NCBI GenBank assembly: GCA_021018995.1
Contig: CM037590.1
Coordinates: forward strand, 39,186,287-39,250,286
Source of the DNA: Chloranthus sessilifolius
Lineage: Eukaryota > Streptophyta > Magnoliopsida > Chloranthales > Chloranthaceae
Reading direction: 5' to 3'
Length of the DNA stretch: 64,000 bases
The notes under the pieces were generated by a model. It was not told where the DNA came from, did not search any database, and was given only the letters and a program-made list of their open reading frames with translations. The position numbers and the translations under genes were made by a program. Below are positions 59,107 through 64,000 of this stretch, piece by piece (positions within the stretch are counted from its first letter, which is position 1; every line of letters starts with the position of its first letter).

Positions 59107-59344
59107 CAAGGTATAAAAAATAGGCCGATACCAATACGTATCAATTTTGGGCTAAGCTGCTATATATTGGTATCACCGATACGTATCGGCTAATACGGGC
59201 TCGTATCAGCATATATGTATCAAGTTACAGCCTGATCCATTTCAGTTTCAACTTTTTTAATGACCGACACGTATAGGTATTGGCCGATACATATCGGCCT
59301 CAAGCAAACCAATATCCGAGATGGATACTGATTTTAATACCTTG
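59107..59344. mobile_element. hAT-type MITE, 238 bp, perfect 8-bp TSD
   Basis: CAAGGTATAAAAAATAGG and ATTTTAATACCTTG are the ends; GAGTATAT flanks both (59099-59106 and 59345-59352). The interior shows TATCGGCCGATAC and ATACGTATC words, as in the 16292-16744 pair. Confidence 0.92.
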
Positions 59345-59389
59345 GAGTATATTAGTAAGGGCACTGTTATACAACGGGCAATTTTTGGC

Positions 59390-59520
59390 AGACAATTTTG
59401 CAGGCAGCTTATGTGGTGCGATGTGATTGGCTGCACACATAGTGGGGGCTAAGCACCGCAGTCAATCGCATTACACCACATAAGCTGTCTACAAAATTGC
59501 TTACCAAAAATTGTGAACTG
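59390..59520. repeat. Short inverted repeat
   Basis: GCAGCTTATGTGGTGCGATG with TTTTGGCAGACAATTTTG upstream is answered by CGCATTACACCACATAAGCTG and CAAAATTGCTTACCAAAAA downstream. This makes a fold-back of about 130 bp, probably a MITE. Confidence 0.7.
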
Positions 59521-59589
59521 TTAATACTTTAATGAATAGGTGAGGGCACCTCCTATTTAGTCCAATTATCATAATTAAGACCCATCTTG

Positions 59590-62500
59590 GCTAATGCATC
59601 TGTCACGATCCAGAATCCTAGTTTATCTCAAGGGCTTAAAATTTCGTGTTATGACACCGGATGCTTGTTAAGGCGTTAAGCGAACATACATATTTTACTA
59701 GATCTTATATAAAATTGGGCTCCCAAAAATCGTGAACAAAAATTTTTTCTACTTAAAAAATTTCCTTCATTATGTTTACATTAAATTTGGAGTCCACGAT
59801 ACTAGATAGCCATAAATAAAAGTACGATCAACTAATAGAAAATCTTTCCAAATATTTAATATATATCTGATATCATCTAACTGGTCCTCCACATCATCAC
59901 CCTCATAAATCACATAGTCTACCAGCGCATCAAGTCCATCGAGCAGTATAGTCCATATCTTCACCTACAACTGTTAGTTTTTAGGAGGGGGTGAGTTTAT
60001 TCAGTCACGTAAACTCAGTAGGTTGCACAATCAACCCACCACAATCTACCCAGGTGATGGTGGGTACAACATTGTGAGTGAAAGTGAATCCTTTGCAATT
60101 TCATATAAACAATATAATAACTATTCTCATAAATATTTAATAACTATAAAGCTATAAAACTAAAAGAAGATAACATATTTTAGTGCATATGATACTTCTA
60201 ATGCTTATTATTTTTCTTACTTGTCTACTTAACTTACATGGCATATCGAAAGTCTTATTATTACTCCATACGTCTATACAACGTACTTCATATTTTACTT
60301 ATTTAAATGATCTGTGTCAGGATCGTTGTTAAAGCCTATCATGTGAGATCCATGTGTAGATTACCACCTAACCTTCATATCATAACATAAACCACCATCC
60401 AGCCCAATGAGATCACGCGCATTAAAATAAGTGTCCCCTTACGTCGGGATACTGTCGTATCATATTGTCCTTAAGACCCGTCTCGGCTGCAGACATTAGA
60501 CCCTTACAGTGGCTCGTAAGATATGACACGTGTAGAAACTTAATTCATATTTAGTTGGCCTTCACAACGTATCTTAATATATCATAACATTATTCAATTT
60601 TAGGCTTAAGTCCCCATATTCTTAACATCTCGTAGCTTAACATATTCATATTTCATTTTTTCTTAAACTTAATTAGAATGGGTCATGGTGATAGGCTTCA
60701 CAAACTACGCTTTCTAAGATATGAGTTTCGTAGTAATCTGAATGTACTTCGTGTAGCAATCCATACTCCCATAGAGGTGTTGCATCCGTATATGAATGCC
60801 TACATTCCAAGTTCCACGTGACCGTGAAAGAAACCCCACCGTGATGAAGGCTTAAAAGTCGTGTTTCGTATCTTATTCATTTTTCTTAACAATCATATGT
60901 CCTAACGTACTTTTAAGTGATGAATGTCACACAATACAAATAAAGTATATAATAAGAAATAATCTAATCATAATGGAAACTAATATTACTCGTAATTCGG
61001 ATGCCTCGCTCATCATTAAGAGAGGAAAGAAGGCGACCTACAATAAAGATAGATGAGTACTATAATATATATCACAAAGTGATGTTAGACTAGTCTCATC
61101 AGATAGATCTTGTTGATATGATAAAAATCAACTGATAATGTACGTGATTCCGATAAGATTTAGTCTCGATATGACTCAATCACTTATAAACCATCGAATA
61201 TTCGATACATGCATCTTAAGGTGAACGTAATCGAGTTTATAATAATATAATCCTATCGACGTCATCAGTGTAATGAATGTTTAAATCCCTTATGATTGCC
61301 ACTATTGGTTTGATCATTTAGACCATTAACTTAATGGTTCAAGATTTTGATCAAGAACGTATCATTGTATGATTGTCGAATGGTGTACACCATCTTAGCA
61401 TGATTTTAAGATCTATCTAAAAGATTCTCCTAATCTTAAAAGGTGGGTTGGGCCTACCCTAGAGGTTGGACTCGAGTTTCTCATGAAAAGTAAGTGACTC
61501 TTCTAAAGTAAATGAGCCTATTGGGGTTCATAGACTAGACGTGCCACCATGAGAAGACCCATGTCCATTTATAATGGTCGAGCCTCTTGAATCAGGTCAA
61601 GATCATGTTATAACACGATTATCGAGATATTTAAATTCTCATGGTATGAGCAAAATATACACCTAACTAATTATTATAAATTTAGAAGATGGGTCAATGT
61701 AACCCATGATCTTGAGTGCATCCAATATATATAACATAGTACAACTAACCCTTATATATTTCATGACTTTTCCTGATTTTTAAGTAATAAGAATAAATTA
61801 AATAAAAATATGCCGTACAATATAAACTATCAGATGCAACATAGATCGTAGATTAAAGAGGCCCACGTCTTGATCCAGAGCCAATTTGGTCATGCAAAGC
61901 ATACACTAAGTGGTCAAATGTAACCCCTAGTGCAAGTGCGCAAAAATTAAGGACAACAGTCAATTGATTGAATGTAGTTGCTAAGTATTGGGAAACTTAG
62001 TGCCCGATTTTAAAGTCCCAAGGGTCTGTTTTGCTGGCACACTTGTGTGCCATTTGGAAAGGTATAGTACCCTCTGATTCTAGGTCGATGGGTTCAACCA
62101 TAAGGTCAACCCTTTGACCATAATCATTTTGTGAATTCACACAAAACATAAGGATAGGAAACTGTAATTTTTATATAATTATTACAAATTTAATGCATAA
62201 AAAGTGTAAAAGTGTAAATTTGGATGAATAGAAGGACACCCACCTAATAGGAGCTTTTGATCGATTGGATTGACAGGATCCAACTTTAGCGTCTGACCAT
62301 GGCCGATGATTGCACACATGTCCGGGTTAGCTTGCTATGACGGGTTTAATTGCAGAAGAGTAATGCTCTGTTTTGAAGTGTATGTCTAGCACTTCCTTAT
62401 TGTAGGTAGCAAGAGCGGCTAGTGCTCGAAATTTTCTTTCGTCTAGCGAGGGGGAAGATAAGGATCTAATGGTGATGGCGCAGTGGGGTTGTTATGCTTG

Positions 62501-63200
62501 CTGAAATCAAATATGAGAAAAGTAGGTTGGGGGACGGTTTGATGTGAATGTGGTGTTTTGATAAGGAACTGGTATTTAATAAGTGGTATAGAAGGAGTCT
62601 CGGTGGCTGTTAGAAAAGGAGGGATGCTGCTTGGGACGTATGAAAGAGATAGGGTGGCCGGGGATATATATATATAGAGAGAGAGAGGGGGGGAGGGGAC
62701 GGAGAAAGAGAGATGGAGAGGGTTTGGGTTTGTGGTTGCTTGGGTCTCAGTGTGTGAGAGAGAGAGACTGCAGACGAGTGGGATCTCGATTGGGCGAGAG
62801 AGAATCTAGACGAGAGGGATCTCGATTGGACAAGTCGTGTCCCCTAAAAAGCAAGAGTCCTAATGGGACTCTAATTGAGTTTCCTAGACTTGGAGGTATG
62901 TGTGAGAGGCTCTTATTTGTGATTAGCGAGAAGAAACAGACGGATGGCTAGGATGATTTCTAGGCTAAGAAGGATTGAAATCTCACCAAATTAGAGAAGC
63001 GTAATAGCGATTTGCTAGAGATTCGGTGCATTCAAAGGGTTTCCAGACTTAAAAATTAGTGGATCTTTCTTTGTGGGCTTAAAGAAAATAGAACTTAAAG
63101 TGATTACACAAATATTTTTAGAGTGATATTATAGTTTGAGAAAGAAAGAAAGAGAGCCCGATTGGGCAATCCCTTGGATAAAATAGGAAGAGCCCTAAAA
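59590..63200 (-). mobile_element. Long unclassified repeat, copy B (inverted)
   Basis: It is the reverse-orientation partner of 26900-31790, sharing the same landmarks in opposite order, from GTCACGATCCAGAATCCTAG (59.6 kb) to a GAGAGAGA-rich leader (62.66-62.8 kb). A minus-strand frame at 59776-59964 (KIWTILLDGLDALVDYVIYE) is the intact counterpart of a stop-broken frame in copy A. No retrotransposon enzyme domain is seen. It lacks the hAT insert present in copy A. Confidence 0.6.
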
Positions 63201-63639
63201 GGACTCAATTTGCAAAATTTATAAAAGGAAGGGAGTCCTGTGCTGGAAGTTTTGGGCAGAGTTATGGTGTTCCTACACAGGACACATAAAGTATATATGG
63301 GTGCATCTGTGTATGGGTGTATCTAGCACTACACATACTTATGCACCTATAATTTTATATATTATATATTTTAATATGGTACAACTAAAGTCTTAGGTTC
63401 AGATTTAGAGTCACCTAAGCTTGGCCCCAAGTTTGGTTGGATCGGAGTAAGATAATGGCTCGGATTTAGGTACAGGCACGAGTTTAGTTTTGTGATCGGG
63501 ATTTGAGTCATGTATAATAAATACATATTCTCCAAATAGGGTTTGAGTTGGAATCTAGTGTGTCGGGCTACATACATCTTACGAGAAAATAGTGAGTCTA
63601 ATGCCACGTCATACAGGTTCAAAGTTTGACTAAGGTCCA

Positions 63640-63890
63640 ACTAATCAAAACAGCTGCGTTTTCATAAATCCAGACCGTTACAGCATCAACTAGTGAATTT
63701 GCAGTTCGTCGGACATAACGAAAAGACTAAAACGAGAACCGCCGAAAGGTCTCATTTAGTCAAACTCCAAACAATCTTGACTTCTATTTTCAAGCGTTTT
63801 GATCACAATTTGAGAATCGCTCTTCAGCTCCACAACCTGGAATCGAAGATCTGCAGCGAATTGGATTCCATGTAGCACGGTCAAATCGTG
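63640..63890 (-). pseudogene. RNase H-like (RVT_3) domain fragment
   Basis: Minus-strand frame VLHGIQFAADLRFQVVELKS, then DSQIVIKTLENRSQDC, stops at a TAA. In a neighbouring frame FRYVRRTANSLVDAV follows. These are the second half of the plant RVT_3 RNase H domain (…VESDS…, …RxANxxAD…). It could be a LINE tail or the end of an RNase H gene running off the window; the stop and frame jump favour a pseudogene. Confidence 0.65.
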
Positions 63891-64000
63891 GAATTGTTGG
63901 TATTAGAAGCACGGCGGAAGGGAGAAGGTAAAATACCTTCTTTTATTGCTTTGGCCGTTCGGCGCCAACAAATATCTATACATCTCCCAAGGTTTAACAA

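Overview
This is a plant nuclear window of low GC content: intron-split genes with GT-AG junctions, (CT)n leaders, TA/GA microsatellites and a dense, nested load of transposons. The protein families point to an angiosperm; I cannot name the species. No bacterial-type operon, CRISPR array or tRNA gene was seen.

Three host genes can be rebuilt exon by exon. (1) The 3' part of the spliceosomal PRP31 gene runs on + from base 1 to the stop at 15202, with five exons in frame and two introns of 6.6 and 6.9 kb full of LINE, LTR and MITE debris. (2) A xyloglucan endotransglucosylase/hydrolase (XTH) of 315 aa lies on - at 18248-20007 in four exons. (3) A 329-aa TOG/HEAT-repeat protein lies on - at 25426-36947 in five coding exons, with a 10-kb intron between the last two. 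Its first coding exon is preceded by a splice acceptor, so a non-coding leader exon lies further up, possibly near 51.8 kb.

Layout: 1-15.2 kb PRP31, with a dead GDSL-esterase fragment at 1.5 kb and LINE pieces at 4.4-6.0, 8.6-9.2 and 10.1-13.3 kb in its introns; 15.8-16.8 kb MITEs; 18.2-20.0 kb XTH; 20-25 kb intergenic, MITE-rich; 25.4-37 kb TOG gene, whose big intron holds a plastid 23S rDNA insert and one copy of a long repeat; 37.6-49 kb a decayed minus-strand LINE cut by a 5.8-kb hAT transposon (38295-44059), itself cut by a 224-bp MITE; 49-59 kb intergenic, with MITEs and a complete TRIM retrotransposon (56047-56429); 59.6-63.2 kb a second, inverted copy of the long repeat; an RNase H fragment at the right edge.

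The three genes are unrelated housekeeping or cell-wall/cytoskeleton loci and show no sign of working together. The most interesting material is the mobile DNA. A hAT family has internal regions built from short self-complementary blocks (CGATACGTATCG type), and several copies have readable 8-bp target-site duplications. One large member, with a decayed transposase, carries satellite-like palindrome arrays. Two MITEs sit head to head in tandem and form a 91-bp-arm hairpin.
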